A stretch of DNA of 64,000 bases from a bacterium. Lineage in GTDB: Bacteria > Myxococcota_A > Polyangia > Nannocystales > Nannocystaceae. Location: positions 62,001-126,000 of the forward strand of contig JANSYI010000026.1 of NCBI GenBank assembly GCA_024742475.1, read 5' to 3'. Within the stretch, counting starts at the first letter, position 1; every line of letters begins with the position of its first letter. The position numbers and the translations under genes are program-made. Positions 52,966 through 61,097 of the stretch are shown piece after piece. The notes under the pieces are model-generated. The model did no database searches, had not been told where the DNA came from, and was given only the letters and a program-made list of their open reading frames with translations.

Positions 52966-52994
52966 AGCCTCTCCGAGTGGGACTCGGAGAGGCT
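52966..52994 (-). terminator. Terminator hairpin between kinase and LuxR-type genes
   Basis: AGCCTCTCCGAG-TGGGA-CTCGGAGAGGCT is a perfect 12-base-pair stem with a 5-base loop. On the minus strand it is followed by TTCTTCG, so it mainly suits the convergent LuxR-type gene ending at 53028. Because it lies between two convergent genes, it could also stop transcripts from the kinase gene. Confidence 0.65.
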
Positions 52995-53027
52995 TCGTCG
53001 TGAGAGCGGTCGGGATGGCCGCAGAGA

Positions 53028-53435
53028 TCAGGCGACTTCGTAGCCGTACTCTTTGAGCTTCTTGATCACCACGCGGCGGGGTCGCCCGGTCAGCCGCATG
53101 ATGCGGTCGATGTCCACGGTGGCGCCGCACGTCTTGAACAGCTCCTCCCACCGAACCGGGTGGTCGGACAGCGGCTCGAGCTCGTGACCTGCGAGCTTGA
53201 ACAAGAGCCCCCAGAGTTCACCGGTCGATCCCACCTGCAGCCGCGCAAACGCTTCGGTGCGATGGAGCTTGATCGTACGGATGGCCTTGCCGGTCCGCGT
53301 CGAGATCTGAGCCATCGTCTGCCCCATGAGCGTGTAGTAGATGACTTGCCGCTGCGCGGGGGTCAGGTCGTACGCTTCGACGAGCGCATCGGTGAGCTTG
53401 TCCGGATCGAGCTTCACGGCGAGGAGGATACGCAT
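53028..53435 (-). CDS. Small LuxR-type DNA-binding protein
   Basis: A 135-residue protein. Residues 20-75 match the LuxR/GerE helix-turn-helix: LTPAQRQVIYYTLMGQT, AQISTRTGKAIRTIKLHRTEA. The remaining 60 residues (GELWGLLFKLAGHELEP, IDRIMRLTGRPRRVVIKKLKEYGYEVA) are helical. A second helix-turn-helix may lie at the C-terminus. There is no receiver domain, so it is an orphan regulator. It is divergent from vgrG, with 273 bases between, and so is a candidate controller of the VgrG unit. Confidence 0.8.
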   Translation of the reverse strand: MRILLAVKLDPDKLTDALVEAYDLTPAQRQVIYYTLMGQTMAQISTRTGKAIRTIKLHRTEAFARLQVGSTGELWGLLFKLAGHELEPLSDHPVRWEELFKTCGATVDIDRIMRLTGRPRRVVIKKLKEYGYEVA

Positions 53436-53549
53436 TTTCTGAGCGCGTGGACACGGCCAACACGAGATGTCGGGCCACGCGAGGTTTTTTTTTGATCTGG
53501 CCGCGTCGGACAGGGTGCGCGCACGTCTCTACGGGTCCGCACGCAGGGG

Positions 53550-53577
53550 TTGACGGGGGCACGTTTCCCGCTGTAAC
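53550..53577 (+). promoter_or_regulatory. Candidate promoter upstream of vgrG
   Basis: TTGACG (53550-53555) and TGTAAC (53572-53577) are 16 bases apart, 132 bases before the vgrG start. The -35 box is good and the -10 box is poor. A run of nine T (53485-53493) lies further upstream. The 273-base gap otherwise shows no gene. Confidence 0.25.
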
Positions 53578-53708
53578 ACCCGCGCCCCCGCGTTTTCGAG
53601 GCGAACACCACCACCTCACCGGTTGACCGTCCGCATTCGGAATACGATCTCTGCGGACAGGGTGCGCCGGAGGCACGGTCGAAAGTCGCTACACTGCGAG
53701 CGGTCTTC

Positions 53709-56129
53709 ATGGTCTCGCCGAACGCGCTCCCGCTGGTCCAATATCACGCCCGCCTTCTGGCGCCGGCATGGGGTCCCCACGTTGAACCGCTCGAACTCGA
53801 GGGACAGTTCCTTCGCGTGCGCCACGTCGACATTCGCGAACAGCTGGGCGTGCCTTGGCGCATGACCCTGGAGGTCATGACCAACGCGGCCCAGTTCGAG
53901 TCTTCTCGGCTCGCCGGCGCCGAGCTGTCGTTGCACATGCTCCGAGAAGATGCGGCCAACCCCGCCGACAACGACGGGCGTTTCTTTCACGGCGTCGTCA
54001 TGGGGGTCGAGTACATCGGCGCCTTCAACGAGGCCTATCACGCGCGGCTGCTGGTCGGTCCCGCGCTCGGCTTGCTCGAACAAACCAAGCGCGCCCGGAT
54101 CTTTCAAGACCTCAGCGTCGTGGAGATCGCCCAAGACATCGCCACCGACGTGCTCGAACAGCGCGGCGGCAGCCTCGTGGTCGACCGCCTCGCGAGGGAC
54201 TACCCCCTGCGGGACTACTGCGTGCAGCACGGCGAGACCGACCTCGCCTTCTTGCAGCGCGTGCTCGCCGAGGAGGGCATCACCGTCGCGTTCGAGGCCG
54301 ACGAGGCCGGCGAGCGCACCGTCCTCTTCGACCAACAAGACCGCTTCGAGTCGATCTTGCGCACGGTCGAAGGGCTCGACAGCACCCCGCCGCCTCAACA
54401 CGTACCGGTCCGCGGCGACCGCGGTGAGCTCAGCGGCGACGAGACGATCGCGTCGTTCACCTGGCAACATCGCGTGCACCCGGCCCACGGCGAGCTCGAG
54501 CAGTGGGATTGGAAACAAGCCTCCCCAGCGCAGCTGCAAGCCCGCATCGAGCCCGAAGAGGCGTCCCCGCGGCAGGTCGGCGCCTTCTACGACCACGGCG
54601 GACGCCGCCTTCAAGAGGACGCCAGCGGTGACGGCCCCCACCTCGACGACAGCGCCGATCGCCTAGAGCGCCGACACGCGCGCATCGCCCTCGACGCCAG
54701 CGTGTTCGACGGCAGCTCCAACGTCCTGAGCATGACCCCCGGCGCCACGTTCGAGCTCGACGGCCACCCCGATACCGAGCTCAACGGCCTTTACTACTGC
54801 ATCCAGGTCACGCACTCGGCCAACAACGCCGAGGTCGAGCTCGGCGCAGGCGGCGGGCACAACTACGGCAACACGTTCGTCTGCGCCTCCATCGACCAGG
54901 CGTTCGCGCCCCCGGTTCACTCGCGGCCCCGCATCTTCGGCGTGCAGACGGCCACCGTCGTCGGCCCGGCCGGCGAGGAGATTCACACCGACGAGTACGG
55001 CCGCATCAAGGTGCGCATGCACTGGGACCGCGAGCAGCGCGACCGCGACGACGACACCAGCTGCTGGCTGAGGGTCGCGCAGACCTGGGCCGGCGCGGGC
55101 TTCGGCAGTCAGTTCATCCCGCGCGTGGGCATGGAGGTCCTCGTCAACTTCCTCGGCGGCGACGCCGACCGCCCCGTGTGCACCGGCGCCGTCTACAACG
55201 GCAGCCACATGCCGCCCTACACCCTACCCGACAGCAAGACGCAAAGCGGCATCAAGACTCAGAGCTCGCCCGGCGGCGACGGCTTCAACGAGCTGAGGTT
55301 CGAAGACGCGGCGGGCAAGGAAGAGATCTTCATGCACGCGCAGCGCGACCACACCGAGAAGGTGCTCCACGCGCATCGGCAGAGCGTGGGCTCCACGCAA
55401 ACCGTCAGCGTGGGCTCGAATCAGACCACGAGCGTGGGCGGCAAGCGGGTGCTCGACATCACCGGCGACCACGCCGTCACCGTCGGCGCGCCGCCGCCCC
55501 CCGAGGGCGGCGATCCCAACGCCACGCCGTCCAACAACACGCTGACGGTCGAGGGCAACATCACCGTCACCTCCAACCAAAAGGCGATCACGCTCACGGC
55601 CCCCGAGAGCATCTCGCTGCTCTGCGGCGGATCGTCCATCGTGCTGACGCCCGAGGCGATCACGCTGGTCACCGGCGGGGGCGTGCAGATGAACCTGGAG
55701 CTGGGTTTGGCCGTCGCGTCGGTGGATAGCGGCACCACGATGGATTTGGGCTTGAACGGCTCGAACGTGATGACCCTGGCTTCGCGCGACGGTGGCCGCG
55801 TCAACATCGACGCGGAGGTCAACCTCACGTCCGTCGCCGAGAGCTGGGTCGGCATCGGGTCCTCGATCAACGCCAAGAGCTCGGGGAAGGCATCGGTCGA
55901 CATCACCACCGACGTCGTGCTGCGCGGCGGCACCGTCACCGCGCAGGGCTCGGCGGCCAAGCTCGACGTGGCCACGGGCATCGACGGCAGCGGCGGCAAC
56001 GTCACCCTCGCCGCCGGCGCGTCCAAGCTCGACCTCACCGTGGCCAGCGCCAAGCTCTGCGCAGCGGCTGTCGACGTCGCAGGCACGGGCATGTGCAGCA
56101 TCGGAGCGCCGATGGTGAAGATCAACTGA
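53709..56129 (+). CDS. vgrG: Type VI secretion spike protein VgrG
   Basis: An 806-residue protein. The N-terminal part (residues 1-370) has the phage gp27-like pattern (VGVEYIGAFNEAYHARLLVGP without its ends, YPLRDYCVQHGETDLAFLQRVLAEEGI, TPGATFELDGHP). The gp5 OB-fold follows (ATVVGPAGEEIHTDEYGRIKV, PRVGMEVLVNFLGGD, PVCTGAVYNG). The end has a gp5-like spike repeat region (SVGSTQTVSVGSNQTTSVGG). Beyond residue about 610 the repeats continue as Gly/Thr/Ala-rich strands. No obvious effector domain is fused. VgrG tips the T6SS needle and carries cargo. No Hcp, sheath or ATPase genes are near, so it is an orphan VgrG. The stop is 3 bases before the TPR gene. Confidence 0.93.
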   Translation: MVSPNALPLVQYHARLLAPAWGPHVEPLELEGQFLRVRHVDIREQLGVPWRMTLEVMTNAAQFESSRLAGAELSLHMLREDAANPADNDGRFFHGVVMGVEYIGAFNEAYHARLLVGPALGLLEQTKRARIFQDLSVVEIAQDIATDVLEQRGGSLVVDRLARDYPLRDYCVQHGETDLAFLQRVLAEEGITVAFEADEAGERTVLFDQQDRFESILRTVEGLDSTPPPQHVPVRGDRGELSGDETIASFTWQHRVHPAHGELEQWDWKQASPAQLQARIEPEEASPRQVGAFYDHGGRRLQEDASGDGPHLDDSADRLERRHARIALDASVFDGSSNVLSMTPGATFELDGHPDTELNGLYYCIQVTHSANNAEVELGAGGGHNYGNTFVCASIDQAFAPPVHSRPRIFGVQTATVVGPAGEEIHTDEYGRIKVRMHWDREQRDRDDDTSCWLRVAQTWAGAGFGSQFIPRVGMEVLVNFLGGDADRPVCTGAVYNGSHMPPYTLPDSKTQSGIKTQSSPGGDGFNELRFEDAAGKEEIFMHAQRDHTEKVLHAHRQSVGSTQTVSVGSNQTTSVGGKRVLDITGDHAVTVGAPPPPEGGDPNATPSNNTLTVEGNITVTSNQKAITLTAPESISLLCGGSSIVLTPEAITLVTGGGVQMNLELGLAVASVDSGTTMDLGLNGSNVMTLASRDGGRVNIDAEVNLTSVAESWVGIGSSINAKSSGKASVDITTDVVLRGGTVTAQGSAAKLDVATGIDGSGGNVTLAAGASKLDLTVASAKLCAAAVDVAGTGMCSIGAPMVKIN

Positions 56130-56132
56130 CCC

Positions 56133-58013
56133 ATGGAGTCGCTCGGCACCCCCATCGAACGCCTGCTCGAGGCGATGACGGGCTTCGTTCGCACGCCCGC
56201 GACGAAGCTCCTGCACGTCGAGGCCACGCCCAGCATGCGCAAGGGCTGTGTCGAGGGCGTGATGGCGTTCGAACGCGACCCGGCCAACACGGCGCCGTTC
56301 TATCTATTCGAGCAGCCGCACACGAGCGCCAACCCCGGCTGGGCACTGCGCGCCGAGCATGCGAGGGCACAACACGCGCACCGGGCCACGCTGATGGAAG
56401 ACCACGGTGAGTCGCTCGAGCCCCTGCCGGCAGCGGCCCCCAGCGGGTCCGAGGGCGCCGCCTTTGCGGGCGCGCTGCTGCAGCTGGTCCAAGGCCAGCC
56501 CGCAGGTGCGCACGGTCTTGTGGTGATCTTGGCACCGACGAGCGTCGAGGGTCCCGAGCAGTGGCGCGCGGGGGTGCAGCCGCTGGTGATGGACGCCGCC
56601 CTCGCCGCGGTGCGGTTCGTCGTGCTCGAGGCCGCCCCGGGCCCGACCGCGCCGCTCGCCGAACAGCTTCGCGACCGCGGCGACAGGGTCCAGGTCGAGC
56701 CCAACGGTGCGGCCCACGACGCCGAGGTCGAATCCATGCTGGAGAACCTCGTGCCCGCCGGACCTCCGCCGGGCGCGTCCCCGTCCACGAGCGCGCCGCC
56801 CCACCCCGCCGCCAGGCCCGAGCCCGAGCCCACCGCCGACGCCAAGTTGCGTGGCGCGGTCGCGCAGAAGCTAATCGACTCGGCGCTTGCCATGAAGCAG
56901 GGCCGCTCGGCTGCCGCGGTGCAGTCCACGCGCGAAGCCAGGGATCTCAGCGCCGCGGCGGGGCTTCAGCGCGACGCGGTCAACCTCGAGCTGATGCTCG
57001 GCGGTCAGCTGCTCGCGGCGGGCAGCCCCAAGCAGAGCGAGGCCTCCTTCGCCCGCGCGGTGGAGACGGCCGGCGAGCAGGGCAAGGACGCCCAGGTCGC
57101 GACCGGGCAGTTCGCGCTCGGCGCCAGCAAGCTCACCCGAAAGGACAAGCAAGGCGCGCTGGTCTGCTACGCCGAGGGCACGGTCGCCGCCGAGCGCTCC
57201 GGCCAACCCGCGCTCGCCATCGAGGGCGGCCGGCTCACCGGCACGCTCGCCGCCGAGCTCGGCATGCAGGCGCAAGCGATCGCTTTCTTCACCAAGGCCG
57301 TCAAGCTGGCCGAGACGATCGGGCCGGTCGCGCCGCTGACCTCGGCCGGGGAGTCGGCACGCGCGCTGGCGCAGATGTGCCGCAAGCGAAACCTGAACGA
57401 GCAGGCCGCGAAGTTCGAGCGCCAAGCCGACACGTTCGAGAACCTGGTCGTGCCCGACGCCCCGACCGCGCTCGGCGAAGGGCCGGCGGAAGATGGCGCC
57501 GTGGCCGAGGCGCCCGCCCCCGCCGCCGCGGCCGGTCCCGCCCCCGCGTTCTTGCCCGTCGGCGTCGCCCAAGCTCCGGCCGATGCGCGCATGTTCGGCG
57601 CCCCGCCGAGTGAAGAGGAGGAGAGCACCGGGATGCTCAGCGTCGACGACGTCGCGCGCATGCGGGCGGGTGTCGAGGCGGCCGAGGGCGAGTCGCTCGA
57701 GAGCGGTCAGCACACCCATCCCCCCGCCGCGCTCGACGAAGCCTCCCTGGAGAAGCTGCGGGCGGCCACGTTCGATATGCTCGACGAAGACTCGAGCAGC
57801 ATGCTGTCGCGGGAGGAGCTCGCCGCGCTCACCGGAGAACGTCCCTTCGAGGTCCCCCCGCAGCCGGATGCCTCGCCGCCGCCAGCTCCGCCCGCCGAGC
57901 CGGACCTCGGCTTCGACCTCTCGAAGCTCGCCGCGCTCGCGGACGCCGACATCGACGACGAAGAGGACGGCGGGGCGACTTTGCACCGCCGAGACGCCTT
58001 CGACGACGAGTGA
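56133..58013 (+). CDS. VgrG-linked TPR protein, possible cargo adaptor
   Basis: A 626-residue cytoplasmic protein. Residues 1-190 form a mixed domain (ATKLLHVEATPSMRKGCVEG, GLVVILAPTSVEGPEQW, AALAAVRFVVLEAAPGP). Residues 235-430 are TPR-like helix pairs (KLIDSALAMKQGRSAAAVQS, QSEASFARAVETAGEQGKD, GALVCYAEGTVAAERSGQP, QAIAFFTKAVKLAETI). The C-terminal 170 residues are Pro/Ala/Glu-rich and acidic, with EEESTGMLSVDDVARMRAG and EDSSSMLSREELAAL. The gene starts 3 bases after vgrG stops, so the two are surely co-transcribed. TPR and similar proteins next to vgrG often load effectors (for example EagR, DUF4123, DUF2169 types), but this one matches none that I can name. Confidence 0.8.
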   Translation: MESLGTPIERLLEAMTGFVRTPATKLLHVEATPSMRKGCVEGVMAFERDPANTAPFYLFEQPHTSANPGWALRAEHARAQHAHRATLMEDHGESLEPLPAAAPSGSEGAAFAGALLQLVQGQPAGAHGLVVILAPTSVEGPEQWRAGVQPLVMDAALAAVRFVVLEAAPGPTAPLAEQLRDRGDRVQVEPNGAAHDAEVESMLENLVPAGPPPGASPSTSAPPHPAARPEPEPTADAKLRGAVAQKLIDSALAMKQGRSAAAVQSTREARDLSAAAGLQRDAVNLELMLGGQLLAAGSPKQSEASFARAVETAGEQGKDAQVATGQFALGASKLTRKDKQGALVCYAEGTVAAERSGQPALAIEGGRLTGTLAAELGMQAQAIAFFTKAVKLAETIGPVAPLTSAGESARALAQMCRKRNLNEQAAKFERQADTFENLVVPDAPTALGEGPAEDGAVAEAPAPAAAAGPAPAFLPVGVAQAPADARMFGAPPSEEEESTGMLSVDDVARMRAGVEAAEGESLESGQHTHPPAALDEASLEKLRAATFDMLDEDSSSMLSREELAALTGERPFEVPPQPDASPPPAPPAEPDLGFDLSKLAALADADIDDEEDGGATLHRRDAFDDE

Positions 58014-58033
58014 GGCGGTACCATGCGGCCGAC

Positions 58034-59212
58034 ATGAGCGAGCCGTTCGTCTTCGATCCTCCCACGCGCATCCTCCTCGGCCCCGGGCCCAGCGAGGTCC
58101 CCGCGCGAGTGCTGTCCGCGCTGGCGCGACCCACGGTCGGATACATGGACCCCAGCTACGTCGGTTTGATGCAAGAGCTGCGCGGCCTGTTGCGCATGGT
58201 GTTCGACACCAAGAACGACGCGACGCTGGCGATCACCGGCGCCGGCACTGCCGCGATGGAGTCGGCCGTCTTCAACGCGCTCGAGCCCGGCGACAAGGCG
58301 GTCGTCTGCGTGCACGGGTACTTCGGGGACCGGCTGCGGCAGATCATGGAGCGCGCCGGGGCCGAGGTCACCGTGGTGGAGTCGGCCTGGGGCTCGCCCA
58401 CCCGAGCCACCGACGTCGAGGCCGCGCTCGCCAAGGCCGGTGACGTCAAGGCCGTCGGCATCGTGCACGGCGAGACCTCCACGGGCGTCCGGCAGGACAT
58501 CCCCGAGATCGCCAGCCTCGCCCACAAAAACGACGCGCTCCTCATCGTGGACACCGTCGCATCGCTCGGAGGCGTCGAGTTCGCGGCCGATGCGTGGGGC
58601 GCCGACATCGTCTACACCGGCGCGCAAAAGTGCATCAGCGCCGTGCCCGGCTTCTCACCGATCACCTTCAGCGACCGGGCGATGGCGGCGATCAACGCCC
58701 GCAAGACGCCGTGCCAGAGCTGGTACCTCGACGCGCTGCTCAACCTCACCTACTGGGACACGCCGCCGAAGTACCACCACACCGGCCCGATCAACCTCGC
58801 CTACGCGCTGTACGAAGGCCTGCGCATCATCGACGAAGAAGGCCTCACCAACCGCACCGCCCGGGTGAAGAAGACCGCCCAGGCCATGTGGGCCGGGTTC
58901 GAAGCGATGGGCATGTCGATGCTCGTGCCCGAGGAGAGCCGACTGCCCACGCTGACGACCGTGTGCGTGCCCGATGGCATCGACGAAGCCAAGGTCCGCG
59001 CCTATTTGATGCAGCAGCACGGCATCGAGATCGTCGGCGGACTCGGGCCGCTCGCCGGCAAGGTCTGGCGCGTCGGACTCATGGGCGCGTCGTGCCAGCC
59101 GCGCCACGTCATCCTGCTGCTCGCCGCAATGGAAGCCGCCTTCAAGGCCCAAGGCGTCTCGGTCCCCAGCGGCGCGGGCGTGGCCGCGTTCAGCGAGCGC
59201 ATGGCGGGATGA
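58034..59212 (+). CDS. Class V aminotransferase (alanine-glyoxylate or serine-pyruvate type)
   Basis: A 392-residue PLP enzyme. The opening RILLGPGPSEVP and PTVGYMDPSYVGLMQELR are typical of the alanine-glyoxylate/serine-pyruvate family, followed by ITGAGTAAMESAV, VIHGETSTGV-type ETSTGVRQ, the Asp in LLIVDTVASLGG and the PLP lysine in GAQKCISAVPGF. Near the end, LAGKVWRVGLMGASC holds the carboxylate-binding Arg. Reactions include glyoxylate to glycine with alanine or serine as donor. It forms an overlapping unit with the methyltransferase gene that follows. The ATG at 58034 was taken. Confidence 0.9.
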   Translation: MSEPFVFDPPTRILLGPGPSEVPARVLSALARPTVGYMDPSYVGLMQELRGLLRMVFDTKNDATLAITGAGTAAMESAVFNALEPGDKAVVCVHGYFGDRLRQIMERAGAEVTVVESAWGSPTRATDVEAALAKAGDVKAVGIVHGETSTGVRQDIPEIASLAHKNDALLIVDTVASLGGVEFAADAWGADIVYTGAQKCISAVPGFSPITFSDRAMAAINARKTPCQSWYLDALLNLTYWDTPPKYHHTGPINLAYALYEGLRIIDEEGLTNRTARVKKTAQAMWAGFEAMGMSMLVPEESRLPTLTTVCVPDGIDEAKVRAYLMQQHGIEIVGGLGPLAGKVWRVGLMGASCQPRHVILLLAAMEAAFKAQGVSVPSGAGVAAFSERMAG

Positions 59213-59826
59213 AGCAGCGCGTCGATCCAGCGCTCGCCGAACAGACCCGCGCGGTCTATGAGCGACACGCCGGGGCATGGGACGCCCACCGGCGCAAGAT
59301 GCTGCTCGAGCGCGCGTGGCTGCAGCGCGCGCTCGAAGGCGTTCCAGCCGAGCTCGGCGTGCTCGACGTCGGCTGCGGGGCGGGCGACCCGATCGCGCGC
59401 TTCTTCATCGACGCGGGCCGGGCGGTGCACGGCGTCGACTTCTCGGACCCGATGCTGGCGCTGTGTCGCGCGCGCTTCCCCGCGCAGCGGTGGACGCTCG
59501 CCGACATGCGCACGCTCGAACTCGGTGAGACGCACGGCGTCGTCGTTGGATGGGACAGCTTCTTTCATCTCACCGCCGATGAGCAGCGGGCGTGTTTGCC
59601 TCGACTCGCGCACCACGTCGCCCCTGGCGGGACGTTGCTTTTCACCTGCGGTCCCGAAGAGGGGGAGGTGACCGGCGTCGTCGAGGGCGACGCGGTCTAT
59701 CACGCCAGCCTCAGCCCGCAGGAGTACGCAGCCCTGCTCGAGGCTTCGGGGATGCGCGTCGAGGCGTTCGTGCCCGAGGACCCGGACTGCGACCTGCACA
59801 CGGTCTGCCTCGCCCGGCGTGGGTGA
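59209..59826 (+). CDS. Class I SAM-dependent methyltransferase
   Basis: A 205-residue protein. The SAM motif is VLDVGCGAGDPIARF (about residues 46-60), followed by HGVDFSDPMLALCRARFP with the acidic residue at the end of strand 2, WTLADMRTLEL and VVVGWDSFFHL. The ATG overlaps the stop of the aminotransferase gene (ATGA), so the two are translated together. The substrate is unknown; fusion to an aminotransferase operon suggests a small molecule. Confidence 0.87.
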   Translation: MKQRVDPALAEQTRAVYERHAGAWDAHRRKMLLERAWLQRALEGVPAELGVLDVGCGAGDPIARFFIDAGRAVHGVDFSDPMLALCRARFPAQRWTLADMRTLELGETHGVVVGWDSFFHLTADEQRACLPRLAHHVAPGGTLLFTCGPEEGEVTGVVEGDAVYHASLSPQEYAALLEASGMRVEAFVPEDPDCDLHTVCLARRG

Positions 59827-59868
59827 AACCTCCTCGACAGCTCGCGTTCGTTTCGATAGTTCCCGAGC

Positions 59869-60669
59869 ATGCCCTTCACGGACCTGCGCTACGAGGTGAG
59901 CGCCCCGCTCGCCACGATCACCCTCGACCGCCCCGACGCGCGCAACGCGTACAGCGAGGCGATGGTGCAGAGCCTCATCGACGCGTTCGATGCCGCCGAG
60001 GCCGACGACTCGGTGCGCGCCGTCATCCTCACCGGGGAGGGCAAGTCCTTTCACGCCGGCGGCGACCTCAAGCGCATGCAGAGCAGCAGCGGCATGTTCG
60101 AGGGCGGACCCGTCAAGCTGCGGCGGCAGTACATCGAGGGCATTCAGCGGATCCCCCGTCGCATCGCGCAGTTCGACAAGCCGCTCATCGCCGCAATCAA
60201 CGGGGCGGCCATCGGCGCGGGGCTCGACCTCACGTGCATGTGCGACATTCGCGTGGCCGCCGAAGGCGTCAAGCTCGGGTCCACGTTCGTCAAGGTCGGG
60301 CTCGTGCCCGGAGACGGCGGCGCCTACTTCCTCGCGCGCACGATCGGCTTCGCTAGAGCGCTCGACATGGTATTGACCGGCCGCATCGTCGAGTCGGCCG
60401 AGGCACTGCAGATCGGCCTCGTCCACGCGGTCGTGCCCCGCGAAGCGCTGATGGACGCGGCCCGCGAACGCGCCATGCTGATCGCCGCCAACGCGCCGCT
60501 GGCCGTGTCGTTGACCAAGCGCGCGGCCTACCGCAGCTGGGATCAAGACCTCGACACCGCGCTCGAGCTCGCGGCGAGCTATCAGGGGATGATCCAGAAC
60601 ACCGAAGACCACGCCGAGGCGGTCGCCGCGATCCTCGGCAAGCGCGCGCCAGACTTCAAGGGCCGCTGA
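59869..60669 (+). CDS. Enoyl-CoA hydratase/isomerase family protein
   Basis: A 266-residue crotonase-fold protein. The oxyanion-hole parts FHAGGDLKRM and INGAAIGAGLDLTCMCD are present. At the two catalytic Glu positions of rat crotonase, Glu144 is replaced by Asp in GAGLDLT, and Glu164 by Phe or a near residue in GSTFVKVGLVPGDGG. The enzyme probably has isomerase or other crotonase-family activity rather than plain hydration. The PGDGG Asp is seen in several related isomerases. It overlaps the Mini-III gene by one base (TGATG). Confidence 0.85.
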   Translation: MPFTDLRYEVSAPLATITLDRPDARNAYSEAMVQSLIDAFDAAEADDSVRAVILTGEGKSFHAGGDLKRMQSSSGMFEGGPVKLRRQYIEGIQRIPRRIAQFDKPLIAAINGAAIGAGLDLTCMCDIRVAAEGVKLGSTFVKVGLVPGDGGAYFLARTIGFARALDMVLTGRIVESAEALQIGLVHAVVPREALMDAARERAMLIAANAPLAVSLTKRAAYRSWDQDLDTALELAASYQGMIQNTEDHAEAVAAILGKRAPDFKGR

Positions 60670-61097
60670 TGGGTGACGAGGCGCTACTTCAGCGATCGGT
60701 CCGCACGCTTGCGTGGCTCGGGGACGCCGCGTTCGAACGCGACGTCCGCTGGCGCGTCTGCCGACGTGGTGACTATCCCGTCGATCGACTCGACACGATC
60801 AAGGCCGACCTCGTACGCGCCGAAGCTCAGGCCGCGCTGCTCGAGGCCCTCGACGAGCACCTCACCGAGGACGAACGCGCGGTCGTGCAACGAGGACGCA
60901 ATGCCAAGACCACGAGTCTGCGCGCCAAGAAGGACACGCAAACCTACCGCAGCTCCACGGGATTCGAGGCGCTCGTCGCCCGCTGGGCCCTGCTCGAGGG
61001 GGCGTGGGAGCGCTACGAAGCGCTCGTCGTTCCGCGCCTCGAGCCGATGATCGACGAGGCCGTCGCGCGGCGGGCCAAGAAGCCCCGCCGCGGCTAG
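60669..61097 (+). CDS. mrnC: Mini-ribonuclease III
   Basis: A 142-residue RNase III catalytic domain without the double-strand RNA-binding domain. Landmarks are LAWLGDAAFERDVRWRV, KADLVRAEAQAALLEAL, VVQRGRNAK and TYRSSTGFEALVARWALLEG, with the acidic residues of the active site in GDA and FEAL. Mini-III cuts the ends of 23S rRNA precursors in Bacillus. The start ATG overlaps the crotonase stop. The stop TAG lies within CTAG, so the convergent desaturase gene uses the same four bases for its own stop. Confidence 0.87.
   Translation: MGDEALLQRSVRTLAWLGDAAFERDVRWRVCRRGDYPVDRLDTIKADLVRAEAQAALLEALDEHLTEDERAVVQRGRNAKTTSLRAKKDTQTYRSSTGFEALVARWALLEGAWERYEALVVPRLEPMIDEAVARRAKKPRRG

Noticed and set aside
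53485..53493. Run of nine T upstream of vgrG as a terminator or leader
   Set aside because: No stem precedes it on the plus strand. An A-tract promoter effect is possible but not supported.
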